From the NCBI RefSeq assembly GCF_900112355.1, contig NZ_FOLM01000003.1, forward strand, positions 6,274 through 70,273: a DNA stretch of 64,000 nt. The letters are read 5' to 3'. A program made the translations under genes and the position numbers. The notes below the pieces were generated by a model. The model had not been told where the DNA came from, ran no database searches, and worked only from the letters and a program-made list of their open reading frames with translations. Each line of letters starts with the position of its first letter. Position 1 is the stretch's first letter. Source of the stretch: Streptomyces aidingensis. Its GTDB lineage: Bacteria; Actinomycetota; Actinomycetes; Streptomycetales; Streptomycetaceae. Below are positions 1 through 8,100 of the stretch, piece after piece.

Positions 1-13
1 CGTCGCGCTGACC

Positions 14-199
14 GTGGCGGCCGTCCTCCGGGACGGGCGAGAATCGCAACCGTCGGAGAGGCGCCCGATTACCCGGACCCCTTCGGCGGGTGGCGGCCGT
101 CTTGCGGGACAGTCGAGGATCGCAACACCACCCTGGAGGAGGCCAAGACCTGGCGGACCACCGTGGCGGCCGTTCTCCGGGACGGCCGACGACCACATA
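14..199. repeat. Three-copy imperfect direct repeat (about 37 bp)
   Basis: A unit beginning GTGGCGGCCGT occurs at 14, 90 and 163. Copies 1 and 2 stay alike for about 37 bases and share the end ATCGCAAC. Copy 3 matches for its first 23 to 25 bases. The spacings of 76 and 73 bp are not multiples of three, so the copies fall in different reading frames and are unlikely to be protein repeats. They lie just downstream of the HTH gene on the minus strand. Function is unknown; the array may continue off the window. Confidence 0.6.
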
Positions 200-204
200 G
201 GCGC

Positions 205-462
205 TCAGTGGATCTTCTGTTGTTCCAGCCATTTCAGGACCTCGGCCCGCTTGTACAAGACCTTGGCATTTCGCCCGCGGCCGAGTTTGTAGCCCTTCAG
301 GCCCAGCTTTGCCGCCTCGCGGTAGACCCAGCTCACGGACATGTTGAGCATGATCGCCAGTTCAGCGGTGTCCATCAGGATCGGCTCGGACTGACGCCCT
401 CCCCTCGCTCGGTTGGAGTACGGGACACTACTTTGCGACTGAGTAATAGAGGAAACGGGCAT
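205..462 (-). CDS. Small excisionase-like helix-turn-helix protein
   Basis: An 85-residue protein. The C-terminal 55 residues form a MerR/excisionase-type helix-turn-helix (DTAELAIMLNMS, then a second helix with WVYREA) followed by a basic wing (KLGRGRNAKVLYKR) and a terminal helix ending in KWLEQQKIH. Such proteins bind DNA as recombination directionality factors or small regulators of integrative elements. The start at 462 is chosen because GGAGAGG sits seven bases upstream. The frame stays open upstream to an ATG at 531, and an internal Met at 375 would give only the HTH core. No integrase is visible, but the window ends 200 bases downstream, where an integrase would usually lie. The repeats at 14-199 fit an element boundary. 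The fold is clear; the excisionase role is inferred. Confidence 0.72.
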   Translation of the reverse strand: MPVSSITQSQSSVPYSNRARGGRQSEPILMDTAELAIMLNMSVSWVYREAAKLGLKGYKLGRGRNAKVLYKRAEVLKWLEQQKIH

Positions 463-1041
463 TGAGCCTCTCCAGTAGAGCTGTCCTGCTGACCATGCCT
501 GATGGCTAACGTTGCCTTTGGCCATGGTCACGGTCGTACCATTTTCGCAGGGTCACGGAATCCGACCGTGGACGCTGGTCAGTGCCTGACGGTCATAAAC
601 GCCATGTTCGGAATACGGCCCGGTTTGGCCAACCGGCGATGATCCGCTATATTCCCGACCTCTCTTTGGCGGGCCGCGAGTGAGGGCGGCGCACGCTGCG
701 CCGATGTGCACGGCGGAGACCGCGTCCCGCCGGATCCGCGGCGCGGTCGTGTCGGCCCGCGCGCCGGGGGTGAGAGCGGTGCGACTGCGGGTGGAGGTGG
801 CCCCAGGTATGGGGCAGGGGGCGATTGCGTACCCTGGGGGCGTCGTCACGGCAGGGGCCGGAGTGCCGGCGCAAGCCTTCCGTCGCTGCGTGACGATGTG
901 TCAGGAAAGTCAGCAATCGGTCAGCAAGAGTCCTGCAAAACCTGGTGAAAGCCGGCCGAACGCGCGACTTGCCCCAGGGTACGGAAACCGCCCTTGACCT
1001 GCGCATATGCAGGCAGGGAGCCAACATCCAGGAGTGCCGCA
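463..1041. other. Intergenic region, HTH gene to panD
   Basis: About 580 bases with no convincing gene. The short open frames here lack a ribosome site and homology I recognise. The first 200 bases are less G+C-rich than the rest of the window and should hold the promoter of the HTH gene. Near panD, a TTGACC at 994-999 overlaps an imperfect palindrome, CCTGCGCATATGCAGG (998-1013), about 30 bases before the start codon. This could be a promoter or operator for panD; I cannot assign a factor. Confidence 0.4.
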
Positions 1042-1464
1042 ATGCTGCGTACCATGTTCAAGTCCAAGATCCACCGGGCCACGGTGACCCATGCCGACCT
1101 GCACTATGTGGGATCGGTCACCATCGACGCCGAGCTCATGGAGGCGGCCGATCTGCTGCCCGGTGAGCTGGTGCACATCGTGGACATCGACAACGGCAGC
1201 CGGCTGGAGACCTATGTCATCGAGGGGGAACGCGGCTCCGGGGTGATCGGCATCAACGGCGCGGCGGCCCATCTGGTCAAGCCCGGTGATCTGGTGATCC
1301 TGATCAGCTACGCGCAGGTGGCCGATGCCGAGGCCCGTGCCCTGCGGCCCCGGGTGGTGCATGTGGACCGGGACAACCGGATCGTGGAGCTGGGTGCCGA
1401 TCCGGGCGCGCCGGTGCCGGGCAGCGGCACTCTGCGCAGCCCGCTGGCCGTGGCCCGCGGCTGA
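1042..1464 (+). CDS. panD: Aspartate 1-decarboxylase
   Basis: A 140-residue pyruvoyl enzyme that converts L-aspartate to beta-alanine for pantothenate and coenzyme A synthesis in the cytosol. The self-cleavage site HYVGS is present, with Gly24-Ser25 at the same positions as in the E. coli enzyme. Conserved neighbours [12 protein letters not shown], the [10 protein letters not shown] turn and the [10 protein letters not shown] strand are all there. The length is slightly above the family's usual 120 to 130 residues because of a proline/glycine-rich tail. ATG 1042 is preceded by CAGGAG at a normal distance. The gene stands alone, followed by a strong terminator shared with the convergent protease gene. 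Confidence 0.96.
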   Translation: MLRTMFKSKIHRATVTHADLHYVGSVTIDAELMEAADLLPGELVHIVDIDNGSRLETYVIEGERGSGVIGINGAAAHLVKPGDLVILISYAQVADAEARALRPRVVHVDRDNRIVELGADPGAPVPGSGTLRSPLAVARG

Positions 1465-1503
1465 GCCCCGGGGAAACCGCGGAACACGCCGCGCACAGCA
1501 CAA

Positions 1504-1553
1504 GGGCCGGGCCCCGCTCCTCCCTGGATACCTGGAGGAACGGGGCCCGGCCC
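1504..1553. terminator. Bidirectional terminator between panD and protease gene
   Basis: Arms 1504-1523 and 1534-1553 pair over 20 positions with a single G-T mismatch, around a 10-base loop. The hairpin lies between the convergent panD and protease genes, 40 bases after panD and 19 bases after the protease stop on the other strand, so it can serve both. Confidence 0.85.
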
Positions 1554-1571
1554 CATGGTTCGGGATGCGGG

Positions 1572-2780
1572 TCAGCTCGTGCGGACCAGGTCGAAGACCT
1601 CCGCGCACTCCGCCTCCAGCCGCGGACCGGCCAGCCAGGTGGAGTCGTAGGGGCCGATCGAGGTGACCGAGATCAGCGTGTCGTCGTGGATCCAGGGACC
1701 GCCGGAGGAACCGGCGGTCATGGTGCAGCCCACGCGGTACATCACCGGCTGGGAGGCGTCCAGCGACAGCCGGGTCGGCTGGTCGGTGCAGCTGTACATC
1801 TGCTCGCCGTCGAACGGTTCCGCCGCCGGGTAGCCGATCACCTTGAACTCGTTGAGCTGGGACACCGCCGGGGCGTCGAAGTCGATCTCGTATGCCGCCC
1901 CGGTCAGCTCCTCCAGGGACTGGCTGCCGCCGTCCTCCGGGGCGACCTTCATCACCGCGAAGTCCTGGTGCGCGCCGTCGCCGCCGACCGCGGTGCCGTT
2001 CTGCACCCAGTAGTCGGTGGTGCCCACGTACTCGGCCCACCAGATGCCCAGCGGCGCGATCTCCTCGAAGGGCAGGTTGATGGACTCCTCCAGCGGCACC
2101 CCGCTCGGGTTGTACGCCGGAACGAAGGCCACATTGCGGAACCAGCCGCCCTCGGAGCCCGCGTGCACGCAGTGGCCTGCGGTGGCGACCAGGTTGGAGG
2201 CGCCCGGATTGTCCGGGTCCTTCACCACGGCGCCGGAGCACACCATGGTGCCCTCCGGGGTCTCCATGAAGATCTTGCCGACGGCGGGGTAGTTCTCGGT
2301 GTAGGGCGCGGGCTCGGCCACCGCGTCCACCGGCAGCGGGTCGGGGTCGGTCACGCCGCGGTCGTCGTCCGGGTTGTCCGCGGGCGGCTCCTCCTCGCCC
2401 GGTTCGACATCCTCGATCTCGCCCTCGTCGACGCCGCGGTCCATGTCGAGGGCGTCCCGCATGCGGTCCGCGTCCCAGAAGTCCTCGATGATGATGCCGA
2501 TGTACTCACCGGCCTCGCGCAGCCACTGGTCCTTGTCCCAGTTCCGCCACTCGCCGTCCTTCCACTTGTCGACATCGATGTCGATGGGCAGGGCGTTGAG
2601 CAGGTCGTCGAGACGGTCGTCCTGGCTGTCCGGCGACTCCTCGACGGGCTGGTTGTCCTCCTTGCCGCCGGAGCCCGCCTCGTCCTCGCCGGGGCCGCAG
2701 GCGGTGGCGGTGAGGGCGAGTGCGGCGGCCACAACTCCGGCCGCAAGGGCGGCTCGATGGCGCCTGCGCATCAAAGACAT
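1572..2780 (-). CDS. Secreted trypsin-fold serine protease, probable lipoprotein
   Basis: A 402-residue exported protein. The N-terminus MSLMRRRHR is followed by a hydrophobic stretch and a cysteine at about residue 28 (LTATAC), fitting a lipobox, then an acidic flexible region up to about residue 160. The second half is a chymotrypsin-fold (S1/V8-like) protease with His203 in ATAGHC, Asp273 in HQDFAV and Ser359 in GSSGG. It should act at the cell surface; the substrate is unknown. ATG 2780 has AGGGGG nine bases upstream. A longer reading from 2876 has no ribosome site and would bury the signal peptide. The gene is monocistronic and convergent with panD. The protease assignment is firm; the lipid anchor is likely, although Ala at -3 is not ideal. 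Confidence 0.88.
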   Translation of the reverse strand: MSLMRRRHRAALAAGVVAAALALTATACGPGEDEAGSGGKEDNQPVEESPDSQDDRLDDLLNALPIDIDVDKWKDGEWRNWDKDQWLREAGEYIGIIIEDFWDADRMRDALDMDRGVDEGEIEDVEPGEEEPPADNPDDDRGVTDPDPLPVDAVAEPAPYTENYPAVGKIFMETPEGTMVCSGAVVKDPDNPGASNLVATAGHCVHAGSEGGWFRNVAFVPAYNPSGVPLEESINLPFEEIAPLGIWWAEYVGTTDYWVQNGTAVGGDGAHQDFAVMKVAPEDGGSQSLEELTGAAYEIDFDAPAVSQLNEFKVIGYPAAEPFDGEQMYSCTDQPTRLSLDASQPVMYRVGCTMTAGSSGGPWIHDDTLISVTSIGPYDSTWLAGPRLEAECAEVFDLVRTS

Positions 2781-3123
2781 GGGTGAATTCCCCCTGAGCG
2801 GTTCTGTTCTGAGATGGGCCTCGTGGCCCGCGGGCCGCAAGACGGATGCTGCCCCGGCAACGGGACGGCCCCCCAACTATGCCGGTGTGGTGGTGGACGG
2901 AGAAATCCGGGCTGCCGGTTCCGGATGCGTGTAGCGGTGGCGTCGCGGCCATGTCGCGGACCGGTCCCGGGGAAACGGCCCCGGCCGGGCACGCATCAGG
3001 GCGGCGCGGGTGCGGGAGGCCGGGCGGGCGCGTGATCGCCCGGCGCCCGGCTCGTTGTTCTCCGGGGACACCGACGGCCGTGCGGGCGCCGCCCGGGTGC
3101 GGCTACTCACGAGGGAGAGGGTC
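2781..3123. other. Divergent intergenic region
   Basis: A 343-base gap between the protease and the divergent GNAT gene. It must contain both promoters, but no clear -35/-10 pair stands out. The only firm element is the GAGGGAG ribosome site just before 3124. Short open frames crossing it look like chance frames in G+C-rich DNA. Confidence 0.35.
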
Positions 3124-3840
3124 ATGCACATGGGCACCGGCGAAGAGTACCGGGCACCGGCCCCGTCCGGCGCGGCCGGCGAGCAGGAGACCGTGGAACT
3201 GCCCGCACCGCCGGCACCGCCCCGGACGCCGTCCGGCCCGCCGGGCGGTGATCTGCTGGACGGGGTGCCGGACTGGGGCCCGGCGGCGGTGGCGGACGGC
3301 CCGGTGCGGCGGAGCCTGCGGCTGCGGCCGGTCCGCCCGCAGTCCGATCTGCCGCTGCTCACCGCATGGTTCGGCGGCCCGGCGGCGGAATTCTGGGAGC
3401 CGCCGCGCGACCCGGCCGAGCGGCTGGCCGCCCTGCTCTCCGGCGACGGACGCGAGGTGCCCTGCCTCGGCCTGCTGGACGGCGCCCCGGCGGGCTACTG
3501 GGAGCTGTACCGGGCCGATCTCTCGGTGCTCGCCGGCCGCTTCCCCTGCCTGCCGCACGACACCGGGATGCGGGTGCTGCTCGCCCCCGCCCTTGCGCGG
3601 CGGCCGGGGCCGGCCGCCGCGCTGCTGGCCGCCGCCGGGGAGCTGGTCCTGCACAGCCGTCCGGCCTGCCGCCGGGTGCTGGCCGCGCCGGATGTGCGGG
3701 ACGGAGCGGTGGTGACCGCCCATCACCGGGCGGGTTTCCGTACCGTGACCGAACTGACGGCCGAGGCGGTCACCGGGGCCGGGGCGGGCGGCCGGACGTC
3801 CCCCGCGCGGCGGATCGCGGTGCTGGTCAGGGAGCGGTGA
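3124..3840 (+). CDS. GNAT-fold acyltransferase (IucB/siderophore type)
   Basis: A 238-residue protein with a proline-rich N-terminal 55 residues and then a GNAT-like domain of the kind found in IucB/AlcB acyltransferases. Visible features are RRSLRLRPVRPQSDLPLLTAWF (the domain opening), a central GYWELYRADLS strand and HRAGFRTVTE near the end. Enzymes of this group acylate hydroxylamines or amines, often in siderophore synthesis, but no siderophore gene is nearby, so the substrate is open. The start at 3124 follows GAGGGAG; a second ATG lies two codons on. The gene is followed after 85 bases by the helicase gene, which appears to have its own promoter. Confidence 0.65.
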   Translation: MHMGTGEEYRAPAPSGAAGEQETVELPAPPAPPRTPSGPPGGDLLDGVPDWGPAAVADGPVRRSLRLRPVRPQSDLPLLTAWFGGPAAEFWEPPRDPAERLAALLSGDGREVPCLGLLDGAPAGYWELYRADLSVLAGRFPCLPHDTGMRVLLAPALARRPGPAAALLAAAGELVLHSRPACRRVLAAPDVRDGAVVTAHHRAGFRTVTELTAEAVTGAGAGGRTSPARRIAVLVRER

Positions 3841-3910
3841 GCCGGCATCCGGCTCCGGACGGCGGCGGGCGGCCGTCGGGAACCCGCCCCGCGGTGTCAG
3901 TGCGTCGGCG

Positions 3911-3916
3911 TAGGGT
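3911..3916 (+). promoter_or_regulatory. -10 element of helicase gene
   Basis: TAGGGT ends nine bases before ATG 3926. A transcript starting about seven bases after it would have almost no leader, in line with the lack of a ribosome site. Confidence 0.5.
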
Positions 3917-3925
3917 TACCGGTCT

Positions 3926-6115
3926 ATGAGCGCAACGACCGGCGGCTCCGCCCCGCACCCCGCACCGTCCGCCCCGCCCGAAGCGACCGGTACGGACCAG
4001 GCCGGTCCCGTGCCGGCCGGGCAGCCCGAGCCGGCGGCGCTGCTGGCCGCCGCGGTGGCCGCCATCGGCGGCTCGGCGCGGCCGGGCCAGGTGGCCATGG
4101 CCGAGGCGGTCGCCGAGGCCGTCGCGGACGGCAGCCATCTGCTGGTCCAGGCCGGCACCGGCACCGGCAAGTCGCTGGGCTATCTCGTTCCGGCGCTGGC
4201 CCAGGGCGAGCGGGTGATCGTCGCCACCGCCACCCTGGCGCTCCAGCGCCAGCTCGTCGAGCGGGATCTGCCCCGCACGGTGGAGGCGCTGCACCCGCTG
4301 CTGCGCCGTCGCCCGGAGTTCGCCACCCTCAAGGGCCGTTCCAACTACCTCTGCCTGCACCGGCTGCACGAGGGCGTGCCGCAGGACGAGGAGGAGGGGC
4401 TGTTCGATCCGTTCGAGGCGGCGCAGGCCGCCGCGGCATCGAGTGGCCCCGGCAGCCGCCTGGGAAAGGACCTGCTGCGCCTGCGGGACTGGGCCGACGA
4501 GACGGAGACCGGCGACCGCGACGCCCTTTCCCCGGGGGTGTCGGACCGGGCCTGGTCCCAGGTGTCGGTCTCGGCCCGGGAGTGCCTGGGCGCCGCCAAG
4601 TGCCCCTATGGCGCCGAGTGCTTTGCCGAGGCCGCCCGGGAACGGGCCAAGGCCGCCGATGTCATCGTCACCAACCACGCACTGCTGGCCATCGATGCCC
4701 TGGAGGGCGCACCGGTGCTGCCGGAGCACGAGGTGCTGATCATCGACGAGGCCCATGAGCTGGTCTCCCGGGTCACCGGGGTGGCCACCGGCGAGCTGAC
4801 CCCGGGCGGGGTGAACCGTGCGGTGCGCCGCGCGGCCAAGCTGGTGGACGAGAAGTCCGCCGACCGGCTGCAGACGGCCGCGGAGAGCTTCGAGCGGCTG
4901 ATGGAGCTGGCCCTGCCCGGCCGGCTGGAGGAGATTCCGGAGGATCTGGGCTATGCGCTGGCCGCCCTGCGGGATGCCGCGCGCACGGTGATCACCGCCA
5001 TCGGCGCCACCCGGGACTCCTCGCTGGGCGACGAGGAGGCGGTCCGGCGCCAGGCCCTGGCCTCCATCGAGAATGTGCAGGAGGTCTGCGACCGCATTCT
5101 CGCGGGCTCGGAGTTCGATGTCCTGTGGTACGAGCGGCACGACCGCTACGGCGCCTCGCTGCGGGTGGCGCCGCTGACCGTCTCCGGGCTGCTGCGGGAG
5201 AAGCTGTTCACCGAGCGTTCGGTGATCCTGACCTCCGCCACTCTGAAACTCGGCGGGGACTTCAACGGGGTCGCCGCCTCGCTCGGCCTCGGCCCGGAGG
5301 GCGCCATGACGCGTCCCGCTCCTGGCCCGGCCACCGCGGCGGCCGACGCACCGGCCGAGGCCGGGGACGGGAACCGAGCCGGGGACGGAGCGGGGGACGG
5401 TGCCGGGGAACTGCAGCCCGCGTGGCGCGGCATGGACGTCGGTTCGCCCTTCACCTACCGCAAGCAGGGCATCCTCTATGTGGCCCGGCACCTTTCCCCG
5501 CCGGGGCGGGAGGGCGGCCGGGCCGACATGCTGGAGGAACTGGCGGAGCTGGTGGAGGCGGCCGGCGGCCGGACCCTGGGCCTGTTCTCCTCGATGCGGG
5601 GCGCCCAGCATGCCGCCGAGGAACTCCGCGGACGGCTGGATCTGCCGGTCCTGCTCCAGGGCGAGGAGACCCTGGGGGAGCTGATCCGGGCCTTTGCCTC
5701 GGACGCCCGCACCTGCCTGTTCGGCACGCTGTCGCTCTGGCAGGGCGTGGATGTGCCCGGGCCGAACTGCCAGCTTGTGGTGATGGACCGCATCCCGTTC
5801 CCCCGGCCGGACGATCCGCTGATGAGCGCGCGCCAGAAGGCCGTGGAGAGCGCCGGGGGCAATGGCTTCATGGCGGTGGCCGCCACCCATGCCGCCTTGC
5901 TGATGGCGCAGGGAGCGGGCCGGCTGGTGCGGGCCATGGACGACCGCGGGGTGGTCGCGGTGCTGGATCCCCGGCTGGCCACCGCCCGCTACGGCAGCTT
6001 TCTGCGCGCCACCATGCCGGACTTCTGGTACACCACCGATCGCAATCAGGTGCGGCGCTCACTGGCCGCCATCGATACCGCGGCGCGGGCGTCCCGGCCC
6101 GAGGAGGGGCGCTGA
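3926..6115 (+). CDS. ATP-dependent helicase, DinG/XPD family
   Basis: A 729-residue superfamily 2 helicase of the DinG/YoaA (XPD-like) group, which unwinds 5' to 3' on damaged or structured DNA. Walker A is at residues 76-83 (AGTGTGKS), the DEAH box is near residue 273 (IIDEAHEL), and cysteines between them (ECLGAAKCPYGAECF) are placed as in the iron-sulphur domain. The C-terminal motor half contains GTLSLWQGVDVPG and QGAGRLVRA. A low-complexity insert of about 40 residues near 455-495, with repeated GDGAGDGAG, separates the two halves and is probably a flexible loop. It lies convergent to lexA. I saw no LexA box before it. Confidence 0.9.
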   Translation: MSATTGGSAPHPAPSAPPEATGTDQAGPVPAGQPEPAALLAAAVAAIGGSARPGQVAMAEAVAEAVADGSHLLVQAGTGTGKSLGYLVPALAQGERVIVATATLALQRQLVERDLPRTVEALHPLLRRRPEFATLKGRSNYLCLHRLHEGVPQDEEEGLFDPFEAAQAAAASSGPGSRLGKDLLRLRDWADETETGDRDALSPGVSDRAWSQVSVSARECLGAAKCPYGAECFAEAARERAKAADVIVTNHALLAIDALEGAPVLPEHEVLIIDEAHELVSRVTGVATGELTPGGVNRAVRRAAKLVDEKSADRLQTAAESFERLMELALPGRLEEIPEDLGYALAALRDAARTVITAIGATRDSSLGDEEAVRRQALASIENVQEVCDRILAGSEFDVLWYERHDRYGASLRVAPLTVSGLLREKLFTERSVILTSATLKLGGDFNGVAASLGLGPEGAMTRPAPGPATAAADAPAEAGDGNRAGDGAGDGAGELQPAWRGMDVGSPFTYRKQGILYVARHLSPPGREGGRADMLEELAELVEAAGGRTLGLFSSMRGAQHAAEELRGRLDLPVLLQGEETLGELIRAFASDARTCLFGTLSLWQGVDVPGPNCQLVVMDRIPFPRPDDPLMSARQKAVESAGGNGFMAVAATHAALLMAQGAGRLVRAMDDRGVVAVLDPRLATARYGSFLRATMPDFWYTTDRNQVRRSLAAIDTAARASRPEEGR

Positions 6116-6215
6116 ACGGAGCGGACGGCGCGTCGGCGGGGTGGACGGGTACCGAGGCGGGCGACCTTCTGGGGCGCCCGGCCCGCCGCCATGCCGTCTG
6201 CGGTGGGACGGCGGC

Positions 6216-6992
6216 TCAGAGCCGCCGCATGACCGCGACGACCTTGCCCAGGATGGTGGCGTGGTCGCCCGGAATGGGCTGGTAGGCCGCATTGTGCGGG
6301 AGCAGCCAGATCTGGCCGTCCTCCCGCTTGAAACGCTTGACGGTCGCCTCGCCGTCGAGCATCGCGGCGACGATGTCGCCGTTCTCCGCCACCGGCTGGC
6401 GCCGCACGGTGACCCAGTCCCCGTCGCAGATGGCCGCGTCGATCATGGAATCGCCGACCACCTTGAGCACGAACAGCTCGCCGTCCCCGACCAGCTGGCG
6501 GGGGAGGGGAAAGACGTCCTCCACCGATTCCTCGGCCAGGATGGGACCGCCGGCGGCGATCCGGCCGACCAGCGGGACATAGGAGGCCGCGGGCTTGCCG
6601 CTGGTGTCCGCCGGGGGCGGGGCGGGCGTGTCCGCGCCGCGCACCTCATAGGCCCGGGGGCGGTGCGGATCGCGGCGCAGGAAGCCCTTGCGCTCCAGGG
6701 CCATGAGCTGGTGCGCCACCGAGGAGGTCGAGGACAGCCCCACTGCCTGGCCGATCTCCCGCATGGACGGCGGATAACCGCGGCGCTGCACCGAGTCACG
6801 GATGACCTCGATCACCCGGCGCTGCCGGTCGGTCAGCCCGGAGCTGTCCGCCCGGATGCCGGGTGGCCGGCCGGGCGCCGAGCGCTGCGCGGCCGGATCC
6901 GTGCCGGCCGGGCCGTGACCGGAGTGCGGCCCGGAGTGCGGCCCGGGGTGGCCGGCGGTCGCCGTGATCGTGTGTTCTGCTGCGGTGGTCAT
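6216..6992 (-). CDS. lexA: SOS repressor LexA
   Basis: A 258-residue repressor of the DNA-damage response. An unstructured N-terminus of about 50 residues precedes the winged helix ([40 protein letters not shown]). The self-cleavage bond is Ala147-Gly148 in RIAAGGP. The Ser182 (GDSMID) and Lys219 (TVKRFK) dyad is intact. The N-terminal extension is longer than in E. coli but common in Streptomyces. ATG 6992 is preceded by GAGAGGGG; an upstream ATG at 7031 is less likely. A LexA box lies 66-79 bases before the start, so the gene should repress itself. It is divergent from nrdR. Confidence 0.97.
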   Translation of the reverse strand: MTTAAEHTITATAGHPGPHSGPHSGHGPAGTDPAAQRSAPGRPPGIRADSSGLTDRQRRVIEVIRDSVQRRGYPPSMREIGQAVGLSSTSSVAHQLMALERKGFLRRDPHRPRAYEVRGADTPAPPPADTSGKPAASYVPLVGRIAAGGPILAEESVEDVFPLPRQLVGDGELFVLKVVGDSMIDAAICDGDWVTVRRQPVAENGDIVAAMLDGEATVKRFKREDGQIWLLPHNAAYQPIPGDHATILGKVVAVMRRL

Positions 6993-7057
6993 CCTTGCCC
7001 CTCTCGCAGGTGGGTTTTCCTGGCCTGACAACGGTAGTTGCTATCGAAAGGTTGCGC

Positions 7058-7071
7058 CAAACACACGTTCG
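7058..7071. promoter_or_regulatory. LexA (SOS) box
   Basis: On the minus strand the site reads CGAACGTGTGTTTG. This fits the Gram-positive/actinobacterial LexA consensus CGAAC-N4-GTTCG with two deviations in the right half. It lies in the lexA promoter region, as expected for autoregulation. Confidence 0.82.
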
Positions 7072-7291
7072 AGTGAAATATCGCAGATTGGCTTACCCGA
7101 TCATGCCCCACGGTGTATGAAAGCCGGTCCGGTGCTCCGTCCCGCGGCTCCGCCGCCGGACGTTCCGAAACGTTCCCAGGCGTTGCGGGGTGCCGTCCGC
7201 GGTCTGCCGTGGACGGCACCGTATGCTCACCGGGGCCCGCCTCCGCCGGCCGCCGGGGCGCGCCCCGTCCTTCCGTCAATCTGACACTCCG

Positions 7292-7338
7292 GCACCAGAT
7301 CTAGTGCCCCGATTGGCGACGGCCACCAGAAATTGTGG
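7292..7338. promoter_or_regulatory. Pair of NrdR boxes
   Basis: Box 1 is GCACCAGATCTAGTGC (7292-7307), palindromic at 14 of 16 positions. Box 2 is CCACCAGAAATTGTGG (7323-7338). Their centres are exactly 31 bp apart, the same-face spacing typical of NrdR operators. A TATGCT at 7340-7345 that could be the -10 element abuts box 2, so bound NrdR would block the nrdR-nrdJ promoter. Confidence 0.8.
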
Positions 7339-7438
7339 TTATGCTGGTGTCGCCCCGCAGGGACCAACGGCACGGACCAAGGTCCCGGCGAGGTGATCCG
7401 GTGGTGTCCGCGGCGGCTTCGAGGAGGGTGTGGGAACC

Positions 7439-7903
7439 ATGCACTGCCCCTTCTGCCGGCACCCCGACAGCCGGGTCGTGGACAGCCGCACCGCGGACGA
7501 CGGCACCACCATCCGGCGCCGCCGCCAGTGCCAGGAGTGCAGCCGGAGATTCACCACACTGGAAACGGCCGCCCTGATGGTGATCAAGCGGAGCGGCGTC
7601 ACCGAGCCCTTCAGCCGCGACAAGGTGATCGCCGGGGTGCGCAAGGCGTGCCAGGGGCGGCCGGTCACCGAGGACGCGCTCGCCCGGCTCGGCCAGCGCG
7701 TGGAGGAGGCCGTACGGGCCACCGGAAGCGCCGAGCTCTCCACCCACGACGTCGGCCTGGCGATACTCGGGCCGCTCAGAGAGCTCGATGTGGTGGCGTA
7801 TCTCCGCTTCGCCTCCGTGTACCGGGCCTTCGATTCCCTGGCCGATTTCGAGGCCGCCATCGCGGAGCTGCGCGCCGGACCACCCGGTCCCGGCGGCAGC
7901 TAG
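7439..7903 (+). CDS. nrdR: Transcriptional repressor NrdR
   Basis: A 154-residue repressor of ribonucleotide reductase genes. The zinc ribbon uses Cys3, Cys6, Cys31 and Cys34 (CPFC, CQEC). An ATP-cone domain follows ([20 protein letters not shown]), which senses ATP/dATP. ATG 7439 is placed 11 bases after AGGAGG and gives the canonical MHCPFC start; GTG 7430 is too close to the ribosome site. It lies 197 bases before nrdJ, as in other Streptomyces, and the operator pair upstream implies self-regulation. Confidence 0.97.
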   Translation: MHCPFCRHPDSRVVDSRTADDGTTIRRRRQCQECSRRFTTLETAALMVIKRSGVTEPFSRDKVIAGVRKACQGRPVTEDALARLGQRVEEAVRATGSAELSTHDVGLAILGPLRELDVVAYLRFASVYRAFDSLADFEAAIAELRAGPPGPGGS

Positions 7904-8100
7904 CCGAGCGCGGGCCGCCGGGGCGGTCCCCGCGGAATTCCCGGAGCCGCCGGTGCGCGGCGTGGCGACGCGGCCACACAGCGATACGGCGGTGACGGGA
8001 CGGCAGCCGGGCAGTCACAGCAGCACAGCAGCAGCACAGGCAAGGCGCACCGGGAAGATCCGGTGGGCGATCGGGCGTTATGCCCATACAGGGAGGCGGA

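Noticed and set aside
1..198. A minus-strand frame from ATG 198 running off the left edge
   Set aside because: It has no ribosome site, the three repeats fall in different frames within it, and the translated sequence shows no integrase or other family motif.
14..199. The left-edge repeats as a CRISPR array
   Set aside because: There are only three degenerate copies, of unequal match length, no cas genes, and spacings that do not fit a repeat-spacer unit.
1686..2786. A 366-codon plus-strand frame opposite the lipoprotein protease
   Set aside because: The protease triad and signal peptide on the minus strand are convincing, and this frame has no ribosome site or motif.
7904..8100. A cobalamin riboswitch before nrdJ
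   Set aside because: I found no B12-box-like motif in this 197-base gap; the operon is better explained by the NrdR boxes.
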